64,000 nucleotides of DNA from positions 434,001 through 498,000 of the forward strand of contig NZ_JBFRYC010000001.1 in assembly GCF_040892615.1 (NCBI RefSeq), read 5' to 3'. Shown here piece by piece: positions 43,681 through 53,663 of this stretch. The stretch comes from Thioclava arctica. Lineage in GTDB: Bacteria; Pseudomonadota; Alphaproteobacteria; Rhodobacterales; Rhodobacteraceae. The notes beneath the pieces were generated by a model. The model had not been told where the DNA came from. It searched no databases and saw only the letters and a program-made list of their open reading frames with translations. The stretch's first letter is position 1; each line of letters begins with the position of its first letter. Made by a program: the position numbers and the translations under genes.

Positions 43681-45423
43681 TCAGGCGCGCGCTGCATCTT
43701 CAAGACGCAGCTGCACCTTGTTGCGCCCGCCCCAGGAATTGATCTCAAGACGACCAGCCAGATGAAAGCGCTGTGCGCCGCGTTCGCTGAGCGCGGGGCC
43801 AAGCGGGCCGTCGAACGCGCCAAAGTTTATCGCCTCGATTCGTGCGCCCATCCCATCGCCAAACATGAAACGCAGATGGCTTTCGCCGATCGGACGTGGC
43901 GAGACGATTTCCATATTGGCAAAGGCAAATCGCGGGGCGGGCGCGCCTTGGCCGAAGGGGCCGGCGCGGTCGATATCCTCGATCAGTTGCGGGGTTGCGG
44001 CGCCGGGCATCAACAGCCCATCAAGTCGCAAATCGCGCGGGCCCTGCGTTCCAGCCCCTTGCTTGGCCAGCAACTCGGACAGGCGCGCCATCGCGGCCTC
44101 CAGTTTGCCCTCTTCAACAGTCAGCCCGGCGGCCATGCGATGTCCACCGCCCTTGAGCAGTAACCCTTCGGCGGCGACGCGTTGAATGGCCGCGCCAATA
44201 TCGACGCCATTGATCGAGCGCGCCGAGCCTTTGCCAATGCCGCCCTCCAGCCCGATCACCACGGCGGGGCGGTTGCTGGCCTCTTTGAGCCGCGCGGCCA
44301 CGATGCCGACCACGCCGGGATGCCAGCCTTCACCCGCCGCCCAAACGAGCGGCCCGTCCAACCCGCGTTGCTCGGCCTGAACCAGCGCCGAGGCGCGCAC
44401 CGCGTTCTCAACCTCGCGACGTTCCGAGTTGAGCACATCAAGCCGCTCCGCCAGAGCCAGCGCTTCGTTGGGATCATCCGTGGCCAAAAGCCGCGCGCCC
44501 AAATCGGCGGCACCGATCCGCCCGCCCGCATTGATCCGCGGCCCCAGCACGAAGCCCAACGAATAGGCGCTTGGCGCGCGATCCAACCGGGCGACATCAC
44601 ACAGCGCCACAAGGCCGGGGCGTTCGCGCCGCGCCATAACTTTGAGCCCTTGGCGCACCAGCGCGCGGTTGCAGCCCTGCAGTGGCGCGACATCGGCCAC
44701 CGTCGCCAGCGCCACCAGATCAAGCAGCGCCATCAGGGGCGGGCCCTGCACATCCTGCGCGCGCAATTGGCGATTGGCCTCGACCAACATCAAGAACACC
44801 ACCGAGGCGGCACAAAGATGCCCCAGATCGCCGGTTTCATCGAGCCGATTGGGGTTCACGCAGGCCAGCGCGTCGGGCAGGGGCTCGCCGCCTAAGTGGT
44901 GGTCGAGAATGATCACATCGGCGGGTTTGGCGGCCGCAACCGGTCCGTGGCTAAGCGTGCCGCAATCGACGCAGACGATCAGCGAATGATCGCGCGCCAA
45001 GGCCTCCATCGCGGGCTCGTTGGGGCCATAGCCCTCGTCAATCCGGTCGGGAATATACAGCGTCGCTTGGCGGCCCATGCCGCGTAACCAATGGATCAAA
45101 AGCGCCGCCGACGAACCGCCATCCACATCGTAATCGGCAAAAATGGCGATGTTTTCATGCGCATTTATCGCTGCGAGAAACCGCGTCGCGGCGCGCTCCA
45201 TATCCTTGAGGCTGCGCGGGTCGGGCAGCAGGTCGCGCAGGGTCGGCTCAAGGAACCCCTCGGCCTCCTGCGGGCTGACGCCACGCGCCACAAGGATGCG
45301 TGCAAGCGGCAGCGGCAGGCGGGTGGTTTGCGCCATCGCCTCGGCAAGACGGTCGGTCTCGGGGGTGGGACCAACCCAACGCCGCCCGCTCAATGAATGA
45401 TCAACGGAGAGAAAACTGCTCAT
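43681..45423 (-). CDS. recJ: Single-stranded-DNA-specific exonuclease RecJ
   Basis: 5'-3' single-strand exonuclease in recombination and mismatch repair, 580 residues. The DHH-family motifs are present: ADYDVDGGSS near residue 80, VDCGTLSHGPV, and LDHHLGG. DHHA1-domain elements follow, including GKGSARS and GGGHRMAAGLTV. The start at 45423 (MSSFLSVDH) gives the usual length; the open frame continues to 45633 without family resemblance. The 262 bp upstream (45424-45685) shows no gene. Confidence 0.94.
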   Translation of the reverse strand: MSSFLSVDHSLSGRRWVGPTPETDRLAEAMAQTTRLPLPLARILVARGVSPQEAEGFLEPTLRDLLPDPRSLKDMERAATRFLAAINAHENIAIFADYDVDGGSSAALLIHWLRGMGRQATLYIPDRIDEGYGPNEPAMEALARDHSLIVCVDCGTLSHGPVAAAKPADVIILDHHLGGEPLPDALACVNPNRLDETGDLGHLCAASVVFLMLVEANRQLRAQDVQGPPLMALLDLVALATVADVAPLQGCNRALVRQGLKVMARRERPGLVALCDVARLDRAPSAYSLGFVLGPRINAGGRIGAADLGARLLATDDPNEALALAERLDVLNSERREVENAVRASALVQAEQRGLDGPLVWAAGEGWHPGVVGIVAARLKEASNRPAVVIGLEGGIGKGSARSINGVDIGAAIQRVAAEGLLLKGGGHRMAAGLTVEEGKLEAAMARLSELLAKQGAGTQGPRDLRLDGLLMPGAATPQLIEDIDRAGPFGQGAPAPRFAFANMEIVSPRPIGESHLRFMFGDGMGARIEAINFGAFDGPLGPALSERGAQRFHLAGRLEINSWGGRNKVQLRLEDAARA

Positions 45424-45685
45424 GCAGTGTTCATAGCCAAATGCAGGCGTCCCCGCCAGAGGGCGCAGAGTGCGGCTTGGCATGCGAAAGGCGCGGGCAT
45501 GACGGGATATCCGTGCGCCATAAATATCCATTTTTCGATGTTTTGAGACACTCGGGCATCGTAATCTATCCCAGAGCGTCCTTTTATCGACATTACAGCG
45601 TTGTAATCCGGCTGCGTATTTGAACGGGTGCAAATCCGAAACGCGCAGGGTAAACTTTGCTGCGCAGAGTCAGATCTGGGATGGT

Positions 45686-46384
45686 ATGGATAAACCACTT
45701 TCACTTTGGTCGCGTATCGCGCAAGCCTTGTCCGCCCTTGGGCGGGGCGAGGGGCTTTCGAGTGTCTTTGACAACCTGCGCGAACCGCCAGAACGCTCGG
45801 TTGCCTTCACCATCGCGGTGATTGCGCTGGGGGCCAAGATGGCCAAGGCCGATGGGCAGGTCACCCGCGATGAGGTCGCCGCGTTCCGGCGCATCTTTCA
45901 GATTCCGGCGGGCGAAGAGGTCAACGCGGCGCGCGTCTTTGACATGGCGCGCACCGATGTGGCGGGCTTTGACGCCTATGCGCGCAAGATCGCGCGGATG
46001 TTCGGGCCCGGCGCGGATGTGCTTAAAGATGTGCTCGAGGGGCTGTTCTTTATTGCGATGGCCGATGGCGATTACCATGAGGGCGAGGATGCGTTCTTGC
46101 ACGAAGTCGCGCGGATTTTCGGGCTGGAAGAGTGCTGTTTTCGCGCGATGAAGGCCGCTTTCGTGCCCGATTCCGCGCCTGATCCGTGGTCGGTACTTGA
46201 AGTGGCGCCCGGCACGCCGATTGCCGAGGTGCGCAAGATTTGGAGCGCCAAGGTGCGCGAGGCCCATCCCGATCGCGCGATTGCCCGTGGCCTGCCGCCC
46301 GAGGCTGTGCAACTGGCCGAACAACGCTTGATTGCACTCAATGCCGCGTGGGAAGAAATCCGCGATTCTGCGGCGCATCCCTGA
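45686..46384 (+). CDS. TerB/DjlA-like protein with a C-terminal J domain
   Basis: Protein of 232 residues with two domains. Residues about 38-160 form a TerB-like helical domain (AVIALGAKMAKADGQVTRDE, and MADGDYHEGED). The C-terminal J domain starts at PWSVLEVAPG and contains the HPD triad in REAHPDRA, which stimulates Hsp70/DnaK. Unlike E. coli DjlA there is no N-terminal membrane helix, so it is probably cytoplasmic. Its stop overlaps the next gene (TGATG). Confidence 0.88.
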   Translation: MDKPLSLWSRIAQALSALGRGEGLSSVFDNLREPPERSVAFTIAVIALGAKMAKADGQVTRDEVAAFRRIFQIPAGEEVNAARVFDMARTDVAGFDAYARKIARMFGPGADVLKDVLEGLFFIAMADGDYHEGEDAFLHEVARIFGLEECCFRAMKAAFVPDSAPDPWSVLEVAPGTPIAEVRKIWSAKVREAHPDRAIARGLPPEAVQLAEQRLIALNAAWEEIRDSAAHP

Positions 46385-47412
46385 TGCGGGTGGCCACCTG
46401 GAATATCGAGTGGTTCACCAACCTGTTCGACCGCAACGGTCATTTGTTGGAGGATGGCGAATGGTCGGCGCGCTATAGTGTGACGCGTGCCGAGCAGATC
46501 GGGGCGATTGGCATCGTGCTGAGCGCTTTGCAGGCCGATGTGCTGCTCATCGTCGAGGCACCTGACGACAATCGCCGCCACAAGACGGTCGCGATGCTCG
46601 AAGAGTTCGCGGCGAAATTCGAGCTGCGCCAGCGCAAGGCGCTGATCGGGTTTTCCAATGACACACAGCAGGAAGTTGCGTTGCTCTATGACCCGGATGT
46701 GGTGCGCGCACGCCATGATCCGGGGCAAAGCGAGGCTTGGCCGCGCTTTGATGGTGTGCTGAAAATCGACCTCGATATTGATGCGCAAATGGACACGGTG
46801 ACCTTTTCCAAGCCGCCACTTGAGGTGAGATTGGAAACAATTGCAGGTCGCGTGATTCATCTGATCGGGGTGCATATCAAATCCAAGGGGCCCCATGGTG
46901 TGACCAGCCGCGAGGCCGCGATCCGGATCGGCATCGAGAACCGGCGAAAGCAGTTGGCGCAATCAATTTGGCTGCGCGGTCGCATCGAAGAGCATCTGCG
47001 CGCGGGCGATAGCCTTGTTGTGCTGGGCGATTTCAACGACGGTCCGGGGCTGGATGAATATGAAAAGCTGTTTGGACGCTCGGGCGTGGAAATCGTGGCG
47101 GGCGAGGGCGGGCCGGAGGCGTGGCGCTTGCACGACCCGCACGCGCGCCTGAGTGCCGCCCATCAAACCTCTGCCGCGCCCAGTTCTGCGCGTTTCTATC
47201 TGGTTGAGCAGAAACAGTATTTCTCGGCGATGCTGGATTTCGTGATGCTCTCACCTGATCTGGTGGCGCAGGCGTCAGCGTGGCGCATTTGGCACCCGTT
47301 TGACGACCCGGCAATCTATCGCGTGCCCGAATTGCGCGAGGCGTTGCTGCAAGCTTCGGATCATTTTCCCGTCTCGGTCGATTTGCAGTTCGGCCCTGTC
47401 GAAGAGGCGTGA
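46384..47412 (+). CDS. Endonuclease/exonuclease/phosphatase family protein
   Basis: Protein of 342 residues with the EEP fold. MRVATWNIEWF at the very start gives the catalytic Asn, GDFNDGP near residue 215 the Asp and Asn, and SDHFPVSVDLQF near the C-terminus the Asp and His. It may act as a nuclease or a phosphodiesterase; the family is broad. There is no signal peptide. It is coupled to the J-domain gene by overlap. Confidence 0.88.
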   Translation: MRVATWNIEWFTNLFDRNGHLLEDGEWSARYSVTRAEQIGAIGIVLSALQADVLLIVEAPDDNRRHKTVAMLEEFAAKFELRQRKALIGFSNDTQQEVALLYDPDVVRARHDPGQSEAWPRFDGVLKIDLDIDAQMDTVTFSKPPLEVRLETIAGRVIHLIGVHIKSKGPHGVTSREAAIRIGIENRRKQLAQSIWLRGRIEEHLRAGDSLVVLGDFNDGPGLDEYEKLFGRSGVEIVAGEGGPEAWRLHDPHARLSAAHQTSAAPSSARFYLVEQKQYFSAMLDFVMLSPDLVAQASAWRIWHPFDDPAIYRVPELREALLQASDHFPVSVDLQFGPVEEA

Positions 47413-47444
47413 TTTTTGTCGTTTCTCGGCGTAGGCTGGAAGCT

Positions 47445-47891
47445 ATGAAAGCATTTACGGTTCCCATTTTGATGGCCTGTCTTGCCGCGTGCCCAGCGCA
47501 GGCGCAGACGCCCGAAAGCGATGCCGATCGCGGATTTTCGCTGCTTGAGGAGGGCGCGCAACTGCTGTTTCGCGGCATCATTGATCAGATGCGTCCCGAA
47601 TTGGAAGACATGCAAAAAGGGCTGGGCGATGCGGCCGAGCAATTTGGCCCGAAGCTGCGTCAATTCATGGCGTTGATTGACGATGTGAAAAACTACGAAG
47701 CCCCCGAGCGGCTGGACAATGGCGATATCCTGTTGCGCCGCCGTGCCGATGCGCCGCCACCACCGCCACTTATGACCGAACCGCCCGAGGCCCCGATTCC
47801 GAACACGCCACAGCCGAAAATGCCGCGTCCGGGTCGGCCAAACTTGCCGCCGGGCCACCCGCCAATTCCCAATAACGGGATCGAGCTTTAG
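47445..47891 (+). CDS. Small exported proline-rich protein of unknown function
   Basis: Protein of 148 residues. The N-terminus MKAFTVPILMACLAACPAQA is a signal peptide; LAAC could also be a lipobox with Cys16. The middle is helical (GAQLLFRGIIDQMRPELEDM), and the last third is proline-rich, ending NLPPGHPPIPNNGIEL. The start at 47445 is chosen for the signal. Such proteins are common in Rhodobacterales near this locus, but no function is known to me. It converges on ppx. Confidence 0.75.
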   Translation: MKAFTVPILMACLAACPAQAQTPESDADRGFSLLEEGAQLLFRGIIDQMRPELEDMQKGLGDAAEQFGPKLRQFMALIDDVKNYEAPERLDNGDILLRRRADAPPPPPLMTEPPEAPIPNTPQPKMPRPGRPNLPPGHPPIPNNGIEL

Positions 47892-49438
47892 GACACTTTC
47901 GCCTCGGCCTTGAGCGCGCTGGCAAGCGAGCGGAACCGCGCCTCGGCGACCTCGCCAAACAGCGCCTTGCCGCGTTTGGTTAGCTTGAGCTCCAACACGC
48001 CAGCCTTGGACGAATAAGACAACTCACCCGCATCGGCCGGGCTGTGCGTGGCAAACATCGCGCCAAATCGCATCGCTTTGCCCAGCACCTCTGCCTCTTG
48101 CAGACGTTCCTCAGAGAGCAGGCCAAACAGCGGTTCAAGCTGCGAGCCAGAGCGCGAGTTTTTGTAGCGGTGCAACAGCGCAAGGCCCAGAAACACCCGC
48201 TCGGTATGCGACATCGCCGAGTAATTCGCGCGCGTGACATTTTCAAAACAGGCCTCGGCGCGGTAATCTGGATGGGTGCGCCATGTGGTGTCGTGCAGCA
48301 GGCAGGCGGCACGCACGAGGCGGAATTTCTCGGGTGGCAGCGGGCCAAAGATCGGCTCGATAAAGGCGTGCAGTTTCTTGCCAAAACCGGGCATGCGCGA
48401 CATCAGGCGTTCGGTGTGGCGACAGGCCTCGACCAGCGGATCGCGCCGCCGCAACCGTTCGGGCATCTGCTCATACAGCAGGCCCTCGCGGATGCCGTAA
48501 GCCGAGACGTCGATCTCGCGGGGCTGGAACTGTTCGATCAACTCGCCCAGCACCTGACTGGCCAGCGGCACAAGCTCCATCCGCGCCGAGGAGGTGCCGG
48601 TTTTCGCGCGCAGCTTGTCCATGTCGGACTTGGCGATCCAGTCGATCGTTTCGCGCAGATCATCGGGGCTCATGCGGTATTCGTGGAGCACCAAAAGCGG
48701 ATATCCGCGCCGCTCCATATCGAGTCGGGCAATCGCGCGCCACGATCCGCCCACCAGATAAATCCGGTCGTGATTGGTGCCAACTTGGGCGGCCAGATCG
48801 GCAATCGTGTCGCGGATATGCGCCGCGAGCGCCTTTTTGCCGCCTTCGACCATCTGCAAGCGAAAGGGACCAAGTTGCGAGGTGGCCCGTCGCCAGACCT
48901 TGCCGTTCTTGATCTCTGCCAACTCCATCGAGTTGCCGCCGATATCGCAGACCAACCCCTCGGCCTCGGGCCAGCCCAAAAGCACGCCCTGCGCGGAAAG
49001 CCGCGCCTCTTCGATACCGTCGATCACATGCAGCTTGAGGCCGGTTTCGCGCTCGATTTCGGCGTGAAATTCGGGGCCATCCTCGGCGTCGCGCATGGCG
49101 GCGGTGGCGACGCAGGTCAGCGGGCCGATCTCCATCCCCTCGGCGAGCGCGGCAAAGCGTTTGAGCGCGGCCAAGCCCCGCACCCGCCCGTCAGCGCTCA
49201 ACTTGCCGGTTTCGGCCAGACCTTGGCCCAGACCCGCCATCACCTTTTCATTGAAGAAATAGGCCGGGCTGCGCGCGGCCCCGTCAAAGACCACCATCCG
49301 GATCGAGTTCGAGCCGATATCGACCACACCGACGCGGCTGAGCGCACGCACCGACGGGTCATCGAAAAGCGGCTGGCCAAACGGGTCCCAATCATCATTG
49401 CCTTGGGTGGTCGGCTGCGCACTATTTTTGGATTTCAT
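47888..49438 (-). CDS. ppx: Exopolyphosphatase (Ppx/GppA family)
   Basis: Phosphatase of 516 residues that degrades polyphosphate or pppGpp. The ASKHA fold opens with VGVVDIGSNSIRMVVFDG near residue 36, followed by TCVATAAMRDAEDG and VCDIGGNSMELAEI. The C-terminal part contains an HD-like helical region (LLHDTTWRTHPDY). It follows ppk on the same strand after 39 bases, so synthesis and breakdown of polyphosphate are encoded together. Confidence 0.93.
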   Translation of the reverse strand: MKSKNSAQPTTQGNDDWDPFGQPLFDDPSVRALSRVGVVDIGSNSIRMVVFDGAARSPAYFFNEKVMAGLGQGLAETGKLSADGRVRGLAALKRFAALAEGMEIGPLTCVATAAMRDAEDGPEFHAEIERETGLKLHVIDGIEEARLSAQGVLLGWPEAEGLVCDIGGNSMELAEIKNGKVWRRATSQLGPFRLQMVEGGKKALAAHIRDTIADLAAQVGTNHDRIYLVGGSWRAIARLDMERRGYPLLVLHEYRMSPDDLRETIDWIAKSDMDKLRAKTGTSSARMELVPLASQVLGELIEQFQPREIDVSAYGIREGLLYEQMPERLRRRDPLVEACRHTERLMSRMPGFGKKLHAFIEPIFGPLPPEKFRLVRAACLLHDTTWRTHPDYRAEACFENVTRANYSAMSHTERVFLGLALLHRYKNSRSGSQLEPLFGLLSEERLQEAEVLGKAMRFGAMFATHSPADAGELSYSSKAGVLELKLTKRGKALFGEVAEARFRSLASALKAEAKVS

Positions 49439-49477
49439 CGGCCCGTCCGGTTGAGTCGTCTTATGCGCACGCTAGGG

Positions 49478-51643
49478 CTAGTCGAAGCTATGAGCAAGTT
49501 TTGGAACGTCGCTTGCCCCTGCGGAACCCCGCCCCGAGAGTGAGGGGAATTCCATGAAGAAGCGGTGGCACGAGAACAGCTTTTCGCGATCTTCGGGCAG
49601 GTGGCGGATGAATTTGCCATCGGGCTGCAAGATCCAGCTTTGCGCCTCATCGGCCATATTCGCGGCCATGATCTGGCTGACGATCTGGGCTTTGACGGTG
49701 GGGTTTTTCGCCTCGACCAGCGTTTCGACGCGCCGGTTGAGGTTGCGCCCCATCCAATCGGCCGAGGAAAAGAACACCCGCGCCTGATCTGAGGGCAGGC
49801 CGTGGCCATTGCCAAAACACACGATGCGGGAATGTTCCAAGAACCGCCCGACGATGGATTTCACCCGGATATTTTCCGACAATCCCTTGATGCCGGGGCG
49901 AATGCCGCAAATGCCGCGCACCACGAGCGAGATTTTCACCCCCGCCTGCGAGGCGGCATAGAGCGCGTCGATCACCTCGGAATCGATCACCGAGTTCATC
50001 TTGGCCCAGATCGAGGCTGGCTTGCCCGCCTTGGCAAACGCGCTTTCGCGCGCGATCATCTCCAGCAGGCGCGGTTTCAGCGAAATCGGCGAGATCGCAA
50101 GGTTTTCAAGCCCTTCGGGCTGCACATAGCCCGACAGGTAGTTGAACACTTTGGTCGCATCGCGCCCCAGCGCCGCGTCGCAGGTGAAAAAGCTGAGATC
50201 AGTGTAAATCTTGGCGGTGATCGGGTGATAATTGCCGGTGCCGTAATGGGTATAAGTCACCAGATTCTCACCCTCGCGGCGCACCACGGTGCTGATCTTG
50301 GCGTGGGTTTTGTAGTTCATGAAGCCATAAACAACATGCGCCCCCGAGCGTTCCAACCGACGCGACTGGCGGATATTGGCGGCCTCGTCAAAGCGCGCTT
50401 TCAGCTCGACCAGCGCGGTGACGGATTTGCCCGCCTCGGCCGCCTCACAGAGCGAGGACACGATCGGGCTGTCTTTCGAGGTGCGATAGAGCGTCTGTTT
50501 GATCGCCAAGACATTGGGATCATTGGCCGCCTGATCGAGAAAGCGCACAACCAGATCGAAGGTTTCATAGGGGTGGTGCAGCAAAATATCCTTTTGCTTG
50601 ATCGCGGCGAACATGTCGCCCTCGTGGTCTTGCACGCGCTCGGGCACGCGGGGCGTGAAAGGCGGCCAAAGCAGATCGGTGCGGTTGTTGAGCACCAGTT
50701 CCTTGACATCGGCGATGCCCACAAGGCCCTTTTCGGCGACCACCTCATCGGGATCGACATGCAATTCGCGCATCACCAGCGCTTGCAGATCGGCGGGCGC
50801 GCCGGCGGAAACCGACATCCGAATGACTTGACCGCGCCGACGCCGCTTGAGCGCGGTTTCAAATTCGCGCACCAGATCTTCGGCCTCGTCTTCAACTTCA
50901 AGATCGCTGTCGCGCAGCACCCGAAAGCTGCACGATCCAACGTCGCGATAGCCCGGAAACAGCGATCCAAGGTGGATCATTAGCAACTGTTCAAGCGGCA
51001 AGAACCGCGCCTCGCCGGGCAGGCGCACGAAACGGTCGATCTGCTGAGGGATCGGAAGCAGCGCCTGCAGGCGGCGTTTGTCGGTGTCGCGCTCCAATTC
51101 CAGCGCAAGACAGAACCCGGTATTGGGGATGAACGGGAACGGGTGGGCCGGGTCGATCGCCAAGGGCGAGAGCACCGGGAACACCTTGTTGAGAAAATGC
51201 TCGGAGAGATAGTTCAGATCGGCCCGGGTCAACCGAGAGCGCGACACAACGGTGATCCCTTCGCGCTCCATCTCGCGCTTTAGCGCGGACCACGTCGTTT
51301 GCTGCGTGTCCATCAGCTTGCGCGCGTCGGCGTTGATCCGGTTCAGCTGCTCGGCTGGGGTCAGCCCATCATCTGAGGGGTTGATATTGCCCTCACGCAC
51401 CAGCTCCATCAGGCCTGCGACGCGCACTGAATAGAACTCATCCAGGTTGGTTGCCGAGATCGACAGGAACCGCACCCGTTCCAGCAGCGGCACACGCGGG
51501 TTGCGGGCCTCTTCGAGCACGCGCCAGTTGAAGGCCAACCAGCTCAGTTCACGGTTAAAGAACCGACCTGGCCCCAAGATTTCCTCTTCGGGCAGGGTAA
51601 CGGGCGCAGGGAACGGGGTCTTGAGGAAATCGGCTTGGGTCAT
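49478..51643 (-). CDS. ppk: Polyphosphate kinase 1
   Basis: Membrane-associated kinase making polyphosphate from ATP, 721 residues. The N-terminal domain has FFNRELSWLAFNWRVLEEA near residue 28. The catalytic domain contains RSRRLERSGAHVVYGF, the autophosphorylated His in YKTHAKIS near 437, and the THYGTGNYHP motif after it. The C-terminal part has CGIRPGIKGLSENIRVKSI. Length and motifs are complete. It lies 51 bases downstream of the Hda-like gene. Confidence 0.95.
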   Translation of the reverse strand: MTQADFLKTPFPAPVTLPEEEILGPGRFFNRELSWLAFNWRVLEEARNPRVPLLERVRFLSISATNLDEFYSVRVAGLMELVREGNINPSDDGLTPAEQLNRINADARKLMDTQQTTWSALKREMEREGITVVSRSRLTRADLNYLSEHFLNKVFPVLSPLAIDPAHPFPFIPNTGFCLALELERDTDKRRLQALLPIPQQIDRFVRLPGEARFLPLEQLLMIHLGSLFPGYRDVGSCSFRVLRDSDLEVEDEAEDLVREFETALKRRRRGQVIRMSVSAGAPADLQALVMRELHVDPDEVVAEKGLVGIADVKELVLNNRTDLLWPPFTPRVPERVQDHEGDMFAAIKQKDILLHHPYETFDLVVRFLDQAANDPNVLAIKQTLYRTSKDSPIVSSLCEAAEAGKSVTALVELKARFDEAANIRQSRRLERSGAHVVYGFMNYKTHAKISTVVRREGENLVTYTHYGTGNYHPITAKIYTDLSFFTCDAALGRDATKVFNYLSGYVQPEGLENLAISPISLKPRLLEMIARESAFAKAGKPASIWAKMNSVIDSEVIDALYAASQAGVKISLVVRGICGIRPGIKGLSENIRVKSIVGRFLEHSRIVCFGNGHGLPSDQARVFFSSADWMGRNLNRRVETLVEAKNPTVKAQIVSQIMAANMADEAQSWILQPDGKFIRHLPEDREKLFSCHRFFMEFPSLSGRGSAGASDVPKLAHSFD

Positions 51644-51694
51644 GTCCGCGCTTATCGTTAGGGTTTGTAAAGGCGCTGTGACAGTGTGCGCAGC

Positions 51695-52369
51695 TTAGTC
51701 CAGACTGTCCAGCACCTGCGCCGCTAAAGGGCGCGTAATGGCGCGTTTTTCGGCCAGTGCGCGGGCATCGAGCGCGACAACCAGACGGCGCGCGGTCGAA
51801 AGCGAGCGATCCATGCGCGTCACCAGCCACTCGATGAGCATGGGCGTGACGCTGAGTTGGCGGTCGTCAAACAGTTTGACCAGAACGGCGGCCAGAAGCG
51901 CGTCATCGGGGGGCGTGATGCGCACCGTGGCGCAGGCCTGCATCCGGCTGATCAGATCGGGCAGGCTTAGCCCCCAATCGCGCGGCGGGGTGCGTGCGGT
52001 GATCAACAGCTTGCCCCCTTCGGCCTGCATCAGATTGTGCAAATGAAACAGTGCTTTCTCGCACGTCGGGTTGTCGCGAAGGTCATCACCATCCTCAACC
52101 ACAGCCGCGCCCTGGGCGGAAAGACGCGGGGCGTCGGCATCGCTCAGATCGGCGGCACGGATGGTTTGCGCGCCCTGTTCCTGCGCCCAGATCGCGGCGA
52201 GATGCGTTTTTCCCGCCCCCTCTGGGCCGATCAAGATCATCCGCCCGTTTGGCCAGCTCGCTGGCGCATCAAGCGTGCTGAGCGCCAGCGCATTCGCCGG
52301 GGCGATAAAGAAATCCTCTCGCCCCTGCGCCGAGCGGATTGGCAGGGGAAAGATCAACTGCTCGGCCAT
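51695..52369 (-). CDS. hdaA: Hda-like DnaA regulator
   Basis: AAA+ protein of 224 residues resembling the ATPase domain of DnaA, without the DNA-binding domain. Walker A GPEGAGKTHLA is near residue 48, and the arginine-rich sensor segment TRMDRSLSTARRLVVALD near 185 is the family end. HdaA/Hda proteins stimulate ATP hydrolysis by DnaA and limit replication initiation. The N-terminal LIFPLPIR includes a QLxFPL-type clamp-binding-like motif (QLIFPLP). The start is three bases from the end of the permease gene upstream. Confidence 0.88.
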   Translation of the reverse strand: MAEQLIFPLPIRSAQGREDFFIAPANALALSTLDAPASWPNGRMILIGPEGAGKTHLAAIWAQEQGAQTIRAADLSDADAPRLSAQGAAVVEDGDDLRDNPTCEKALFHLHNLMQAEGGKLLITARTPPRDWGLSLPDLISRMQACATVRITPPDDALLAAVLVKLFDDRQLSVTPMLIEWLVTRMDRSLSTARRLVVALDARALAEKRAITRPLAAQVLDSLD

Positions 52370-52372
52370 ATG

Positions 52373-53461
52373 TCAGCTCTCGTTGTCCTCAGGGTCGCAG
52401 GGCAGGATTTGCCCGACTACGCCGCCATACAGCGCCCCATGCAGATATTGATTGATCAGGAACCTTGCAACCACCCCGATCACCGCTGCCACCGGCACCG
52501 CGACCAACATCCCGACAAAGCCAAACAGCGTGCCAAAGGCCGACAGGGCAAACAGCAACCACAGCGGATGCAACCCAACGGAATCGCCGACCAGCTTGGG
52601 GGTGATGATATTGCCCTCCATGAACTGGCCAAAGGCAAAGATCCCCGCAATGATCCCGATCTGGAGCCAATCGCCCCAAAACTGGAACAGCGCCAAGCCG
52701 ATCGCCAGAGTGCCCCCGATGATCGCGCCGATATAGGGAATGAAGGTCAGCGCACCCGCGACCGCGCCCACCAATAGCCCAAGTTGCAGCCCCGCCAGCA
52801 TCAAGGCGATCGCATAGAACGTGCCCAGAATCAGACAGACCGTGACCTGTCCGCGCACAAAACCCGACAGCACCCGATCAATATTATGTGCGATTTCGCG
52901 GATGGTGGGGGCGTGATCGCGCGGCAGCCAACTATCGACCTTGGCCACGATCCGGTCCCAGTCCAGCAGCATGTAAAACGCCACGACCGGCACCACGACG
53001 ATGAAGATCACCAGATTCACAACCGTCATCGCCGAACTCAGCAGCGTGCTCGCCAATTGACCGCCCTGCGCCTTGATCGCGTCACCCACTGCGGTGAGCG
53101 TGTCACTGACCACCGAATTTTGCACCAGATTGGGGAAGCGATCGGTCAAAAAGGCCTGGAACGATGCCAGCAAGTCCGGAGCGAGCGCGATCAACTGCCC
53201 TAACTGGCGCACCAGCATGGGCAGGACCGCCAGCGACAACACGACAAAGGCCAGCACCCCAACCAGTGCAATCAGAATGGTCGAGACGGCCCGGCTTAAC
53301 CCCAGCCGTTCAAGCCAGTCGGCAAGCGGGTCCAGAAAATAGGCAATGGCGCCGCCCATGATGAAGGGCAAGATCACATCCCCAAGGCGCCACAATGCAA
53401 GAACCAGCACCACAGCGGCGAGGGTCCAATAGATCATTTGCTGTCGAACGGGCAGGGCCAT
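52373..53461 (-). CDS. AI-2E family transporter (PerM type)
   Basis: Membrane protein of 362 residues with about eight helices, in the AI-2 exporter/PerM superfamily. The C-terminal family motif is FAFGQFMEGNIITPKLVGDS near residue 275, then LHPLWLLFALSAFGTLFG. Substrates differ among members (autoinducer, sodium/proton exchange), so the function is not assigned. It is probably co-transcribed with the Hda-like gene, an arrangement seen in related alphaproteobacteria. Confidence 0.9.
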   Translation of the reverse strand: MALPVRQQMIYWTLAAVVLVLALWRLGDVILPFIMGGAIAYFLDPLADWLERLGLSRAVSTILIALVGVLAFVVLSLAVLPMLVRQLGQLIALAPDLLASFQAFLTDRFPNLVQNSVVSDTLTAVGDAIKAQGGQLASTLLSSAMTVVNLVIFIVVVPVVAFYMLLDWDRIVAKVDSWLPRDHAPTIREIAHNIDRVLSGFVRGQVTVCLILGTFYAIALMLAGLQLGLLVGAVAGALTFIPYIGAIIGGTLAIGLALFQFWGDWLQIGIIAGIFAFGQFMEGNIITPKLVGDSVGLHPLWLLFALSAFGTLFGFVGMLVAVPVAAVIGVVARFLINQYLHGALYGGVVGQILPCDPEDNES

Positions 53462-53663
53462 CGGGGCTCCTTTTCAAAGCGGTCGTCTTAACGTGGCGGA
53501 TAATCGGGGGAAATCAAGCACTGCCTGCTTGGATCAGACCCAAACGGGGCGCAAGGGCGCTGTTGTTTCGCAAGGGGCTTGTGCGTAACCGCCATCTTGC
53601 CCACGCCCCCCATTTCCTCTAGGCCATTTGCCAACAGATCACCCAACGCCCAAAGGACCGCAC

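Noticed and set aside
48044..49543. 499-codon plus-strand open frame opposite ppx
   Set aside because: Shadow of ppx, whose ASKHA motifs are clear on the other strand.
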